Of a stretch of DNA of 64,000 bases, positions 43,601 to 57,400 are shown piece after piece. The notes beneath the pieces are model-generated. The model did not search any database. It was not told where the DNA came from and was given only the letters and a program-made list of their open reading frames with translations. The position numbers and the translations under genes were made by a program. The stretch comes from Axinella damicornis (lineage: Eukaryota > Porifera > Demospongiae > Axinellida > Axinellidae), in the NCBI GenBank assembly GCA_963931865.1, contig OZ007508.1:12522781-12586780 (forward strand), in the 5' to 3' direction. Positions within the stretch are counted from its first letter, which is position 1. Every line of letters starts with the position of its first letter.

Positions 43601-46600
43601 CGGTTGCAGCGTGAGTCCAAGTTATGTATACCATTAGATTACAAACTACAGTCATTACTATATTAACCATCTCTCTTTTGGAGGGGCAGTCCATCTTCTT
43701 TGTTCCAACTGTTTGGAAGCAATGTCTCACTTACTATTTGACCAAAATGCGTGTTTATGAGCTGGTATTGTTATGCATTTTGGTGGTGAAGCGGACACCA
43801 CCAACATTTTGATGGAATGTCTTTGGCAGAATGTCACTCTTTGTCTTTGGGCTAATACACTATCAATTTAACATGAATATTTGTGCATGACCGATCTGCA
43901 AGAAGGTGCATCATAGCGGATGAGGTAACACTCACTTCTTATAAGTACAGTCATACTGCGAAGGCTCTACCAACTTCAATTCCTTAATGCATGTCACTCA
44001 TGTACGTGACAAGTGACTGGGATTGGGAGCTTGAGACCATGCAGGAATATGACCTGATATGAGTGGTGATCAAAAAGCAATCTTGAATATGCATGAGTTT
44101 TCTGGTTTCACCTTTCCAGGATGCTTGTGGTCTTCTTTGTCACTACCTTTCTGACGTCCTTGCTAACTGGAGTTGGATTTGCTTTCCTCATAGTAAGTGT
44201 TGTCAGTCATTGAAAGCAGGCCTATAGCCAGCCACTAGTCTAGGGGGGTTCTACTGGCCTAATATTTGGTCTAGGGGGTTCTAAATGAGTGAAGTTAGTA
44301 TAGGTCCCAGAATCCAGGGGGTTGAATGTCATCCTTGAGTTGCGTTGTTCTCCCAGTTCTTTGTTGCAAAGTTGGAGAGGAGTCTTGAAGCATGCAAAGC
44401 TAGCCCCCCAGTAGCTATCCTATCTACTCAAGCTGGGCAAAACTACCTCTCCATATGATCCTTTACTTTTATAGATTTGTTTTTTCCTTGCACAGGTTTT
44501 ATCAGATATCTGTGTTGGTCTATCTATAGCAACTAACGATCCTGTCTGCATGCAACAGGTTTGTTATCTCCAAATCAGTCCAATATGAACATGTACCTGG
44601 AAAGTACTCGCTGCTTTGACCATTTCTTCTGCAGGTTTTTTTTGACCACTTGGAATTCTACTGCAATGATGGCTAGTAAGTGATCACACTTGTTTGGGTG
44701 GGTGAAAGCCTAATTATGCTATCCTTATCAAGATTCATGCATGCACTGTTGACAATGATTAAGGTAGTAAACATGGGTACCGCGATCTCCGAAACCAAGT
44801 TGATGGATAAATGGGCAGCATCAAAGCGTACACAAGTTTCAGCAATACTTTGCATCAAACTGCTCCCTCTGCTTGAAAATGCCCTAAAACTCAATTTTAA
44901 GGCCCTCTACGAAACTGAAAATTTGGACCCTCTCCAAGGCCCCACCCACACTCTGACCCCATCATCAATACACACACAAAACAGGCCCAAAAACTACGGA
45001 TGGATTTACCACCTGCTCTCCTCACTTGCAGGCTACAGCCCAAAACTCACTGCCACCCTCAAAAACAGAGGTTTGGCTACCCTAGGCTTTCAAAAAAAAT
45101 TCCACGCATACCAACTAAAACCGACTCAAGCCAAGGCCAGTTTCCAAAAGGTCAACCTACCCCCTGCAAAACTAGGGATGCTTTTCCACGTTCACCTCTC
45201 GGTTACAGAGTTTTGGCCACACATCTACTCCTCTCACCAGCCCAGTCCAGCTACCAAACCAGCCAAATTCGCCCTAACACGAAAATGGGCGGGGCCTGTA
45301 ATGCCGAAAGGTCAACTCTCTAGAGTACCTTGGCCAGGGAGCTGTCGGAGGCTGTTCACTTTCCAGGCTGTTCTTCGGCCACTTCAGCAGACCCACAAAC
45401 ATTCCTGCTCACTCCACCTAGCTATTCACACTCAGATAGCCCATCGCTACATTCAATAAGCCAGAATAGCTTCTTACTTAAAAAAAAAAAAAAGAAAAAA
45501 AAAAAGAGTGTTCAAACAAATCTTCAAAGTACCGCACGGCCACATCAGAGTACCGATTTGAAACTCGAAAGGGCCGCTAGCCGCATCAAAGAGAGAAGCC
45601 CCCCTTGTTTATTCCGGTTGCCGCCATGGGAAAACGTAAACAGATGAATAACTCTAAATAACCGTATGCGAGTGACGTCATCTCATTAATTATTCATGAG
45701 CAAAATTGCGCCATTTCGCCAATGGCGTGCTTCCTACCTTAAGCCAGATTATGTTACTAGATATCACAGATTCATAGGTACTACAAATTGCTAAGCTAAC
45801 CTCCGCATGTAATGCACATGTGCAGGATTCAGAGCTGTTGTTATGTATGGTGTATGGCGTAATTTATAGTCTTCTGTGACTGAAATACACATGGGGGTTG
45901 GAGGAATACTCCTGTATGCCTATGAATAGCAGTATCCATTGAAGGTGACTACTAATGACCAGCTAGCTTCATCCTCCTCTAGTTTTATAGTATTCCAAGA
46001 AAGTGGTTCTTATGGGCAATTTGTGTGGTATTGGGGTATAACTGTAGATCTGTGTCTACTCTTCATCTGCCCTGTAGTATGTATGGATTCATTCTCTTTG
46101 GTCTTGGGTGCGGCTTCATTGTGATGTTTGTGATCATCCAAATAATTGGTGCCTTCTTTGCTGGAGTATTTAGTGGGTGAGTGTATGAGAGGAGTGGAGT
46201 TACGTACGTACTCCTACATCCTTAATAGTCAATCTATAAATGCATTGTGCATTATATTATCAATGGTGCATGATGACATCATCATCGTAGCAGTGATCCT
46301 CCTCCACCACAATGACAATGGTATCGTCATGTGTCTGGTTGAATCCTCGTCCATGTTCATTGCCAGTCATATGTAACAGCGTAATAAAAGTTGTAATTTG
46401 CTTCTGACATGTAGCAGTGAAAAATATCACAGAGCTACAGTGGTTCCAGAAAATGCCGAGCCAACTGCTCCCGAAAGAGAAGAAACACAACCTCCAGACC
46501 ACTTCTTTGTGGGGTGAGTTGACACAGTTACAGTGGCTCTCCAGGATTCTTGCGGGAGGGGCAGCCTTGAGGGGGGTGGCTCAATACCCTATAGCCATTT

Positions 46601-47540
46601 ATGGATAAGACTCGTCATAGGAGGCAGCCCTTGCTGTACACTTAGTTACCGAATGGCATTACTTGCATGCTAGATGTATGACCTTGAAAATCAGGATTGC
46701 TAGTTAAATCTCTCTTCTTGGTGTACCAACTTTCCCTACTTATCCAGATTCAGTTTAGCAAGCCTCCTTTCATTGTCAAGAGAAGGCTGCAATTGTACAA
46801 GTCCTTTACATTTTCCATGCAGCTTGTTGTTCTTCCTGCTGTCAAACTAAATTAACAAACTAGAACCTCATTAGTGTATTAACTTTTGCTACTTTTATTC
46901 ATGCCGGTGCCCATTCAGTGGAACACAGTACCAGACTGGGATGTCTTCGGATACGTATAGACCACAGAGTGTGTTACACAATGAGAATAACTGCCAACCT
47001 CCTGTTCCTGATTCTTCTGCAAGAGCTATATCGAATCAACCCATGGCCAATCCCAGTGACCCACCACCTCATGTAAGATACTACATAGACTCAAATCTTG
47101 ATGGTGCAGAGTTTGCACTCTGCTATACATTTATTGGTCGATGTGCCAGTGTAATGGCTGGTTCCAGATGGGTGGCTGAGGCCTACATACTGTCCACACA
47201 TAGTTTGTTGAATTAGGCAGATCACATTCACCACTCTGATTGTTGTCAGTACAAGTCCAAGAGCTCATGCATAATTCACGTTTGGATATGAGTAGTAGGC
47301 TACTAGTAGCAAGTCCATTATAGCTACTCATTACAGAATACAAATTGGATTGGAGAAATGGTTATTTTGATTTTGTCATGCAGTTATCTCTCAATGTTTA
47401 CCATGTGCTCTAACATGTAGTATGATGAGGTGGCAGCAGACCAAAGTGTAAACAACACCTGGCGCCCTGGAGCATCGACATCTTTTGAGGCGGGACAGCG
47501 TTGTGACCGGAATAACCACAACGAAGAAACTGGATTGTAG
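40678..47540 (+). CDS. TTYH: Tweety homologue A, complete 11-exon gene
   Basis: TTYH proteins are five-TM dimers linked to anion currents, lipid handling and cell adhesion. Exons: 40,678-40,830; 41,053-41,228; 42,955-43,074; 43,503-43,610; 44,120-44,192; 44,496-44,558; 44,635-44,675; 46,078-46,176; 46,415-46,513; 46,919-47,072; 47,421-47,540. All are GT-AG and phases close to give 401 aa (vertebrate TTYH about 450-530). Exon 1 (51 aa) has the short extracellular N-terminus with an LP motif (VHDDLPFL). Exon 2 encodes TM1, a short Cys loop (YYYCVGRLCYKRKW) and the start of TM2, which ends in the GF(W/Y) motif GFWSEVELD (exon 3). Exon 4: TM3 (HWLVTAFLILILLLLVLMIV). Exon 5: TM4. Exons 6-7: a very short loop with LSDIC (the TTYH LSDFC motif) and FYCND. 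Exon 8: TM5 (MYGFILFGLGCGFIVMFVII). Exons 9-11: acidic, Pro-rich tail with PPHY (PPxY) at about 360-363, the Nedd4-type WW ligand known in TTYH2/3. No cleaved signal peptide. Family assignment rests on topology and motifs. Confidence 0.85.
42175..42897. repeat. 20-bp minisatellite, about 35 copies, in TTYH-A intron 2
   Basis: The unit is TGGCCAATGACAGTATATTG, nearly perfect over about 720 bp, with a few truncated units (42,255-42,262, 42,321-42,330 and 42,561-42,566). Each unit carries CCAAT. All three forward/reverse frames stay open because the unit lacks stops, so the roughly 217-codon open frames here are not genes. Confidence 0.95.
44690..45660 (+). mobile_element. Putative retroposed segment with poly(A), TTYH-A intron 7
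   Basis: A block with strong A/C bias on the plus strand (G-poor), an uninterrupted frame of about 259 codons (44,680-45,459), and an A-rich tract AAAAAAAAAAAAAGAAAAAA at 45,480-45,505. Base composition differs sharply from the surrounding intron. The A-tail and strand bias suggest a LINE ORF1-like or other retroposed sequence, but I recognise no domain in any frame. A further GC-richer block (45,520-45,640) follows the A tract. Confidence 0.4.
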
Positions 47541-48438
47541 CTAGTTAGTGGCCGTCATATGTTAAGCCACTTCTGAATGTTTTCAATTCCCACCTAGTTC
47601 TTCACAGTAGTGTACATTCATTCATGACAAAGATGTTTCCGCCTCTTGAAATGATCTTACCAACTTCCTGTAATAATGTGGTCATGCCACTAGCCTCGTT
47701 CCTGGGTTTTCAAATCGAAACAAACTGAAGTGAACTGCATAGCACCACTTTTGCCCTTGTAATGGCTATTTGTGCAAACTTTGAGCCGGGTAATGTCAGC
47801 AACAGAAAGAGCTACAATGAAAAGCTGCAGGACTCATGGGATAGTGATGTCGGACATCATCACGTGAGTTTTACCAGAACGTTTTCCTGGAAGGCGAAGG
47901 CCAAACCCCAGAAAAAGTTTAGTGGGATTGAACCCAGGGGAGAGCTTGAGTTGAGTACTAGATTCTCTCACTCCTTCAGACGCTTTAACAGCACTAGCTA
48001 CCATGGCTACTAGCTAATACTGAGCAGGCTCGGTTCACTGAGTTCAGTTCATTTTGATTTGATAACCCAGGAATGCCACATCAGAAGGTTTTTCACCTCC
48101 CTTCAACATAAAGGCCAAGGGCTGGATTCGAATTTCGAACCCGCCAGGAGCGTGAGTTCAGCACTAGGGCAAGGGCAGTGCTGTAGTGTCCGTTTACACC
48201 CTCCGTAGTCCGTATACTAATGTTTCCTTATCTACCCCGGAGTAAGGTGGGGCTGGAAGTCGGGCTCAATGGATGGATACAAAAGTGCTGCTACATTCTC
48301 TACAAATCTGTATCACATGCTAATAATTATAGCCTGAGAAAGGTACGCATCACAGAGAGTATACCTCACATCCTTGCAGTCGTCGACGTACGTCCACACG
48401 TTTGTCACTGTCTACGTAGCTACACGTCCAACTAAGCG
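47541..48438. other. Intergenic between TTYH-A and TTYH-B
   Basis: About 0.9 kb with no exon I can support. It must contain the TTYH-A 3' end and the TTYH-B promoter. TTCGAATTTCGAA at 48,125-48,140 is a short palindrome. Confidence 0.4.
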
Positions 48439-51400
48439 ATGGCCTCAGAGTGCTACGCACCATCCGAGTTAGCGAGGACGATTAACAAGGTTCCATACCC
48501 GGGATTCACGGATGGGGTTGCTACCGGTAATTCACTGGACGAATTGGTCTCGGCAGTTGTTCAGAACAGTATAAGCGTAAGTTTAATTTCCTACTGGCAC
48601 TTCTCCCTCACATGGCGCCCAACACATGCAATTTTGTTGTTGTTGTTGTTGTTGTCGTTGTTTTGTTTATATTCCCTCGCTTATGTGATGTGCCCATAAT
48701 CTGCACACTAGGCTACATGTAGACTCACTTGAAAACTCCACCCCCCATGCTAGGCATGGAGACCACGGGGTTTACAGGGTGAAAATCGTGACTGCCGTGC
48801 AATCTCTCAGATGCAAGGTAACATCGGTCCTGGCTCAGCCGCCAACCTAGCGTGTGCTCAGAATTCAGTGTAGCTAGGGAGTTGGAATGCTGTATCCCTT
48901 GACCAGTGTTAACGAAAGCAAGCAATATGAGTTGGTGATCAAGATGAAAGTGCATAGAGAGAGTAGCTAGTGTTTTAGTGGAGTGTGCATGGGCTGATCT
49001 TTAAACTTACCATTTTAATAGACTCAGTTTTCAAAAATATACTCCTGTGCATACATAAGCATGATTGTGTTTGTGCATGCATGCGTGTGTGTTTGCCGTG
49101 TGTTATACCCTTGGTTGTGCAAATACGAAACCCTGGACCGAAGGCAGGTGTCACTTATATGCTGCACTCACACAACAGCTAGCTACACTTACTACACTTC
49201 CTAATAGCTAGTAGCTAGCATCCACCCATTTACAAAAACAATTCAGGGATCATAGGGTTGGTAAACTCAATAGGCATGTACACGGAACATACGTCAATCT
49301 CACTGTATATAATTAGCTAGCTATAGTTGAACATACTGCATTCATCTTCAAGCCACGGTGTCACGAAAATGTGATCCTCTGCACAGCTGAGTGTGTCTGT
49401 CAGGTCAGATGTTCTGTGGAGTTTGGGCTGAGAAACTGAGGCATGGCCACCTCTCATCCGAGACACAGTATACGCATTTGACACTGCTACAAAGATCGCT
49501 GAACTACAATATTGTTGCATTATAAATCATAGTGACTTGGTAGTCAGCAGATGCCTGGGCCATGGGATCTTTAATTTGACCGCCAAAGAAGCCTGTGAGG
49601 ACAGCTAGACTGCTGCTGCTCTGTGGTGGATGGAATGCAAGCTTCTGCTCAATGAAAATCTGGGAAGGCAATCCCCCAAAAGAATGGATAGCTACATAGT
49701 AGGGATGATATTCTATACTGTGGCCCCTGCGTGCATCTTTTTCCATATAGTAAAATGTTTGCATAATATTTACCCTACCTTGTTACCGTGCTTTTTGCCA
49801 CCAAGTTAGCCCTACATGTTTATTTCTGAATTATTGGCACATCCCATGCAGATGGACCAAATATAGTAGTAATCATGCCTCCAATTGTCTCTGCACAGTT
49901 ATTAAGTCCAACCTTAAATGCGTGCAGACACTTATTCGCTCATCAGCATGTTCCCTTCTGTACACATTGGATATGCAGCGAGCAGCATTCTGGGGTGGCT
50001 TCATTGTCATTCTGGCTGTTTTCTTCATGGCCCTCACCTCCGTCTTCTATTGCTGCCTCTGTTGTCTGAGGAAGAAACACAGCCAAGGCTCCACAGCACT
50101 GAAGATTGGGTGTGGAGGATGTGTCATCGTGCTCATTACTGCATGCTTGTAAGTGAGAGTGAATCATAGTTAGCTACTGATGCATCCTGTATACTTGGAC
50201 AGGGAAAGTTAAAGCAGCATGCATGTTTAAATTTGAACAAGAAATTTAGTTCTGGATACAGCTTGACCTCATGTATTGTATCTCTGAGTGTGGCTATTTG
50301 CTTTCAAGAAAAGTGGTGTTGGAATCAGGCTGTACTTGCCGTCATTACATGTAGCTCAAATATGTGAAGTTGCCACAGTCACATAGGAGGCCAGAAAACA
50401 TGGATTCAACCAACATTTGTTTATGTTAGACTGTACGTGCATGTGCTTCTTAGCTTCTGCATACCGAAACAATTATCCAATCTGCATACCGAAAAACAAT
50501 TATCTAATCTGCATACCGTACCAATTATATAATCTGCGTGCCAAAACAGCTAATTATTCTGCATACGGCCAAAGCAGATGTTTAGTTATCGTACTGATCA
50601 CCTTCAGTTTAGACTGAAGCCTGGGACAGTGAGGCTGCTTGACTTGTAAGCATGGCTAAACCGATGCAGCTCTGGCTTCCTTTACATGCTGTGTTGCATA
50701 CTGAAAATCGTAAGTAATTGGGGTTGTTGCAAACTGAATCACTGCTATTCACTAGTAATGAATCAAGCCAAAGTTCTTCAGCTTTCCTCAATTACTATAG
50801 CAAATGCCATGCATAATTGTCATTGTTGTGGTTTCAAGTACACAGAACCCTTTTAGTACAACGTGTCAACAGCATAATTCTAACTACTCATGCACTGTAT
50901 GGGTACACAATTGTACAGTTTGTGGTAAACAGGAACTTAAAATAAGTAATAATTGTGGCTGTAAAATTAACGCACACTCATAATCCTCTCTTTCCCAGAG
51001 CTATCATCGCAGTAGCATTCTGGGCTGAGACAAGTTTGCATGGTGATTTTGAAGCTTCTGCTCGTGGTGTTATTGGTGCTCTTGATCAGTTTGATAATGA
51101 TAATTCCAATCCTGCTGGGTTTGAGGGATTCCTCTCTTTCGAAACTGCAAGGTAAGGAGTGTGTATAGCTGCTCTTGTTCTACACCAACAGTGTCTGTGT
51201 ACTTCTTCATGTAGGCACAGGGTCGTGCTTGCGTTCTTGGCTGTGGCCATTCTGGTACTGTTGGTGCTGACAGTCTCTGTCATACTTTCTCCAATCTTCA
51301 AGAAAACAGCCTTTCTCAAGATGTAAGGACCGTAAGTAGATCTCTTGCTATATCTTCCATGTACCCTTATTCTGGTACGGTAAAATGAGTGTTCAGTTGC

Positions 51401-54400
51401 TGTAAATGAATAGCTATAATTATACCATCCGAATTAGGTTATAATTAGTAGAATGCCAACTATTTGATTATGCTATAGCTGCTAAAGTTATATCTAGTCA
51501 AAGTTCTATTCCCTGTTAGTGAAACACTTTGACATAATGCTACTACACCCCACATCAAATTCGAATTCCCGAGCGAGAGAAAGTTGATAGACTAACGTAA
51601 TAGCAAGTAGCTACATTAATCAGCAATTTTCTGCTGGGGTCTAGCTCCAACATGCATGTACAAGGTTTGCTTTAACTCAGGTACTAGGGTTATCTCATGC
51701 AGTAGCACCTTCACTATACCAACAGGTGGATATATACAAGCAGCTGCAGATCCACCAGACATGCATTGCATACATACTCATTAAAACAAGTTGTAACTGC
51801 ACTCCTGCAGGGTAGTGAACTGATGGGACAAATTCACTTTCTGTTTCAGGTCTAACTACCACCTTGTTCACTTTAAAATGAGAAGGGTTGTTTTAACCAG
51901 ACTCTGGTCACCCTAGTTGCATCTCAGTGCCTCCTAAACGGTGTCTTCCCATTTGGTCAATTCCCATTTCGTCAATTCCCACTTCGTCAATTTCACTTCG
52001 TCAATTCCCACTTTGTCAACTTCCCACTTTGTCAATTCCCACTTCGTCAACATTGACCAAGTGGGAATTGACAAAGTGAGAAATTGACAAAGTGGGAATT
52101 GACGAATTGGGAATTGACAAAGTAGGAATCTATATAGTAAATACTGCATAGCAAGGGTGCATAGTATGTCAAACATGGGTTGTGAGACTCAGGGCTCAAT
52201 TACAAGGCATGTGCATTGTCAGGGAGGAACCCTCAGGAGGCGGGTGAGCAATTTCAGTGAGTTAGCGGAGTGGGAGATCTCAATCTACTACTCCGAGCTC
52301 AAGCAAAAATGCCCAGTGCACTCCCCCAGTTGGACGATCTTCTCAACTATTTTGAAAACACCTAGCTGGCTAGATGGTGGGCAGTTTTGTCCTGCAATGT
52401 GGAGTGTCTTTGAGCTTGATGGGAGCAGAACAAGCAATCACTTGCATGGGATGGCACAGCAAGTTTAATTCAATCATCAGTCGGCGACATACTAACAGCT
52501 AGCTACCGACTGGTGGATACCATCAAAGAAGAGCAAGCACCTACGGAACTCACAGCAGTCCAACTTGAAGCAGGATCACATGACACCCAGACGAAAGAGA
52601 TGTATAGTTGTCAATGAATGCCTAAGAAAGCTAGCATACATTGTTGGAGAAATAAGTCTCACAACCCATGTTGTTATAGCCAGCCTTATAGCTACTATGC
52701 ACACTTGGTTTGCATACCATGTTTACCATAGATTTCCACTTTGTCAATTCCCAATTCGTCAATTCCCACTTTGTCAATTTCTCACTTTGTCAATTCCCAC
52801 TTGGTCAATGTTGACGAAGTGGGAATTGACAAAGTGGGAAGTTGACAAAGTGGGAATTGACAAAGTGAAATTGACAAAGTGGGAATTGACGAAATGGGAA
52901 TTGACCAAATGGGAATAAACCTCCTAAACTGTGGTGGTCGAAGAATGTATCCACAACCACAAATGTTGTGTAGCCTCACTTCTAACTTTTCGTAATTATA
53001 GGTATGTGACTTAGCTTAATTGTTTACCCATCTGTATGTCTGTTGGAGGACCTATAGTGGTCAAGCAGTGTAAATGATCTGCTTGAATGCACATTGTTTG
53101 GAAGTGCAGCTGTTCTATTAAGTTTTCCTATTTGGATAGCTACTAAAAGGCTGCAATTGTGTGCTCATTCCTTGGTCACCATGCAAGGGGGCCCTGAGAT
53201 GCAACTGAGGTGACCACAGCCTGGTTAAAACAACCCTTCTCGTTTTACAGTGTATAGATTTGGTTCCACCAGCTTGCACTCCCGTGAATGCTGCTTGTAT
53301 AGCTATAGCTGGCTAGCCTATGGATCATCCCAAAATACAAATATTATGTGACGTCACACACTAATGCTGGAAGCGAGCAATGGCAATTCATAATTCCACC
53401 ACCAACTTTCCACAGTTTGGGGGTTTGAATCACTCCGCAATGGTGATCACAACATTATAGTCAGAACCTTCTTTACCGTGTTCCCCTACCAGCTGAGTGT
53501 TGCTAATCAATGATCTATCATCTCCAATTACAGAATGCTTGCAGTTCTTGGTGTGGCCACTCTGCTGATATCTGTGCTTGCTGGTTTGGGAATTGCATTT
53601 CTCATTGTCAGTAGAGTCGCTGTCTACTCAGTGTACTGTGTTATGCGCTGATGTTAAGCAACTGTATGTATTTTCAATCAATTTTTAGCTTCTTGGAGAT
53701 GTCTGTGTCACCAGTGATGAACTTTATGGACATGTGGTCGGAGGTACTCTTTGTGAATCTGTGAGTACTGAACCATTTGTATTTGGCACATGTAGCTATG
53801 ATGTGCTATGCATATCCCATGTTTGGTTTGATACCGGTATAGCTAGTTTTAGTGTAAACATTTAAGATGAGTGCTAACAGTGATATGAGTATCTCAGATT
53901 CTCTGACTGTAAGTCAAAAGGTATCTCTTTTCATATCATATAGCGTTTCGAGGCCATTTGTCGGCTTTCTGCTGATGGGCTGTACAACCTGGCTGGTGTT
54001 AATAGCGTTTCGAGGCCATTTGTCGGCTTTCTGCTGATGGGCTGTACAACCTGGCTGGTGTTAGATGTGAAGAACAGGTGATTATCTGTTTGTAAATTAT
54101 TAACACTCAGTGAAGGAGTTCACTATACTTATAAATGTGTGATGTGGTATGCATATCCCATGTTTGGTATGATTGCATGTGTATACCGGTATAGCTGTAC
54201 TAGAAAGGTGTTGCATGGCTAGATTTGAGTACAATTAGGGATCATCCCTAAACTATTGGTGACTGGTGTCGAGGATGTGCTAGTCAACTCTTAATTCCAA
54301 CTTGTTGCTGTGTCTTTTGTATCCACTGTCTACCAAGACGTTGGCGGTGTATTTTCTATGAAATTTCAAGTGGCAAATGCACTCGTGGTAGCTAATGCAA

Positions 54401-57400
54401 CTCACCAGTAGGGCAGACTCACCTTTTCACTGGAGGTCTTGCTCTCAAGAGATTGCATCCGCTGGCTTGAACTTACAGCTAGCCTATAGGGCCTAAGGCT
54501 GCTTACAGATTGTCCCAATTCAGGGACATGTCATGTGATGTCCAAGCTGCCAACAACAGTGAAGTCGAAGGGAGCCATGGCAACCAAAAGAAGACAAAAG
54601 ATATTATAGTGCTCTCAACTTTATCACTGTGGTGATACTCACCATATGAGTGTCAGTGCAGCATGACAGTGATCACAACGGTGTATTCAGAATCCGAGAG
54701 CTATACTGTCAAAGCCATGCAGTGCTCGAGCAATGGCAGTCATGTGAAGACAAAAGCACTCATGATTCCACCACCAATTAAGGTGGGTTTCAGCACAATT
54801 ATGGATCAGATGCAGGATGGAGATCATGACAGCATAGTCAGTATACACCTTTCCAAAGTGGTCAAACATTTCATTTGCATGATTTTCAATGTAATTTTTA
54901 TTACTTACAAAGAAAAGTGATTGCATGTCACTGGCTGTTTGCTAAATTTGGAGTGGTTTATTCTTTATCCAATGCAGGTCCTTGGAAATTTACTGGGGGT
55001 TTGTAACATTGACATTGGCCGACTCTACCGCACGCTGTTTCAACCAGTGACGAATTTCTGCATGAGTCAGGTAACAGTCTTGTCATAGAAAAGTGTGGTT
55101 TTCTGCTTAATCCACTGAAGAATAATTTCATATGATACATATGTGTGTGCTTGTGTTGGGGGCAATTGGGTTGGTATAAGGTCCAACTCTGGAGGCACCA
55201 TTCATGTTAATGCCACCCCAAGCTTATTACCATCGATGATGAAATTACTGCCTTCATCAAGGATGCCCACTGCCATCTCTACTGGCTTAGTACTTGTATT
55301 AGAGCATAATAACAACTGTGAATGCAATGTTAGGCAGTTGACACTCCCCAATAGTACGAGTCATTGCAAAATCTGTTGAGAAGGTTTTCGAAATTTGAGG
55401 CATTTTTTCGTAGTGAGTGTACGTTGGTGCACATGCATTTTTACAAAATTTGGGAAATTCCCCACATTTGATGTGCCTAATGCTAAACTACCGGGGTGTA
55501 CTGCATGGCTAAAATGCCTAATGCTAAATTACTGTGCATGCCGGCTAAACTAAAACAACAAAACCCTTTTTTTTTGCATGAGAATGATCAAGTGTGTATA
55601 GCCTATCTGCTTGCCATCACACATGATATTTCATGGCCCTATAACATACTTCACTCAAAGACAACTCTGTCTTAATTCACTGTTGCATTAGGTGTGTCAT
55701 ATTATCAGCAAGGTATTATGTGGGACATTAGTATTGTCCTTTTCTCACTGTAGCTGTGCATGGCTTAAAAAAAACAGAATTTTTTTTGCATGAGAATGAG
55801 TAAGTGTGTATAGCTTATCTGCTTGCCATCACACATGATATTTCATGGCCCTATAACATACTTCACTCAAAGACAACTCTGTCTTCACTGTTGCATTAGG
55901 TGTGTCATATTATCAGCAAGGTGGGACCTTAGTAATGTCCTTTTCTCACTGTAGCTCTTTTGTGATGCCAGCTTTGGTTTTCTGTTGGAACTGTTCACTA
56001 CGACTAGTTGTGTGGTAAGTAATATTTAGATACCACTTTGCAGTGCATTACGGGTTTTAGTGCACGAGGGCAATCTAGTTAACGGTCGAGGGTGAGATAA
56101 TGCACGAGCTGAAGGCGAGTGCATTATCCGCCCGAGACCATTAACTAGATTGTCCGAGTGCACTAAAGCCCGTAATGCACTGCAAACTGGTATCTAAACT
56201 ACTTAGTGCAACTCACTGACCCGAGACAGCCTTTGATCTTTGAAAAGTGTGCATTAAGCGATTTAATGCTCCGTCATGTGATCGATTCTGAGGCTTCTGA
56301 TTCGTTGAGGGTCACGTGAGTAGCACTAAGTGCTTGTATGCAATTGCTTTGTCAATTTAACCAAATTCATTTATAATGGCTGAACGATAATGTATAGCTA
56401 TGTATACCTTTGATCCATGGATGAACAGTATACTGGACTATGCTGTTGACCTCATCATGAATGTTACGATTGACTGTACTGGTATACTTGCTAAAATAAC
56501 TAATTGACTCTCCATGATCAGTAGTGGTAACACTAGGGTCACTGCACCATTACATGCAATTTAAAGATAGCAGTACTAGAGACTTCACTTTGCTGCTGCT
56601 AGGCACTCGTTTTATTTCAATTGCACCTGCCTATACAAACACCGGTAATACTACAGGCCCCATGGATTGAGGCTTTCTGAGTACATGTCATGCATCTTTT
56701 TTTCTTCTTGACTAGTCCACTTGTAGGGGACTGAATTCACTTGGAGATCTGTATCAAGTGTTTGGCACTCAATGTGAACGTCAACTTTCATCGGTATTGT
56801 AGAAATTTAAACACGATCTTTGTTGATTGTTACTGGTTGAAATCACCGCACTTGGCAACTATTGATACTAATTACCTTCTCAGGTTCTGTGCACTGAGGA
56901 TTTCTTCTTTCCGAGAACGATCGCGCTTTTGGGCTGCCAGGTATAATCTCTGTGTTCATAAAATGGATCATAATGATGTAGTGCAGTGAGAAAGGTTTAG
57001 CACTTGCTTTGTTTCAGCATGCATGTTCCTCTGTTAATTATGTACATCAGCAGGTGCCTGCTGTATTAATTAACTTACTCTGGCACACAAAAAGAACTTT
57101 CTGAATAATATTTAATATTACCTAGACTCAGTTACATTTCTTTCTGTTGATTCAGAACATTTGTGGCTTTACTGTGGGTGATTTCGCAGCGTCTGCAGTG
57201 GGTCGGCTTGCAGGTTTTCAATGCCCTGACCAGGTGAGTGAGTACCTGTGCATATAGGATGATGAGTACCATGCACACAGCAAGCTATAGTGCTGTATGG
57301 AAACTGTTAGTGATGAGAGCCTAACAAACTACACTAGCCACGTGCACTGTAAATGCAGAGTGGTAGCTGATGCTGAATGTGCAGAGGGGGTACATGTAGG

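Noticed and set aside
40678..47540. Prominin (CD133) as the identity of the five-TM family
   Set aside because: The TM1-Cys loop-TM2 start resembles prominin, but prominins have two loops of about 250-290 residues. Short TM2-TM3 spacing, GFW/LSDIC motifs and the PPxY tail fit Tweety better.
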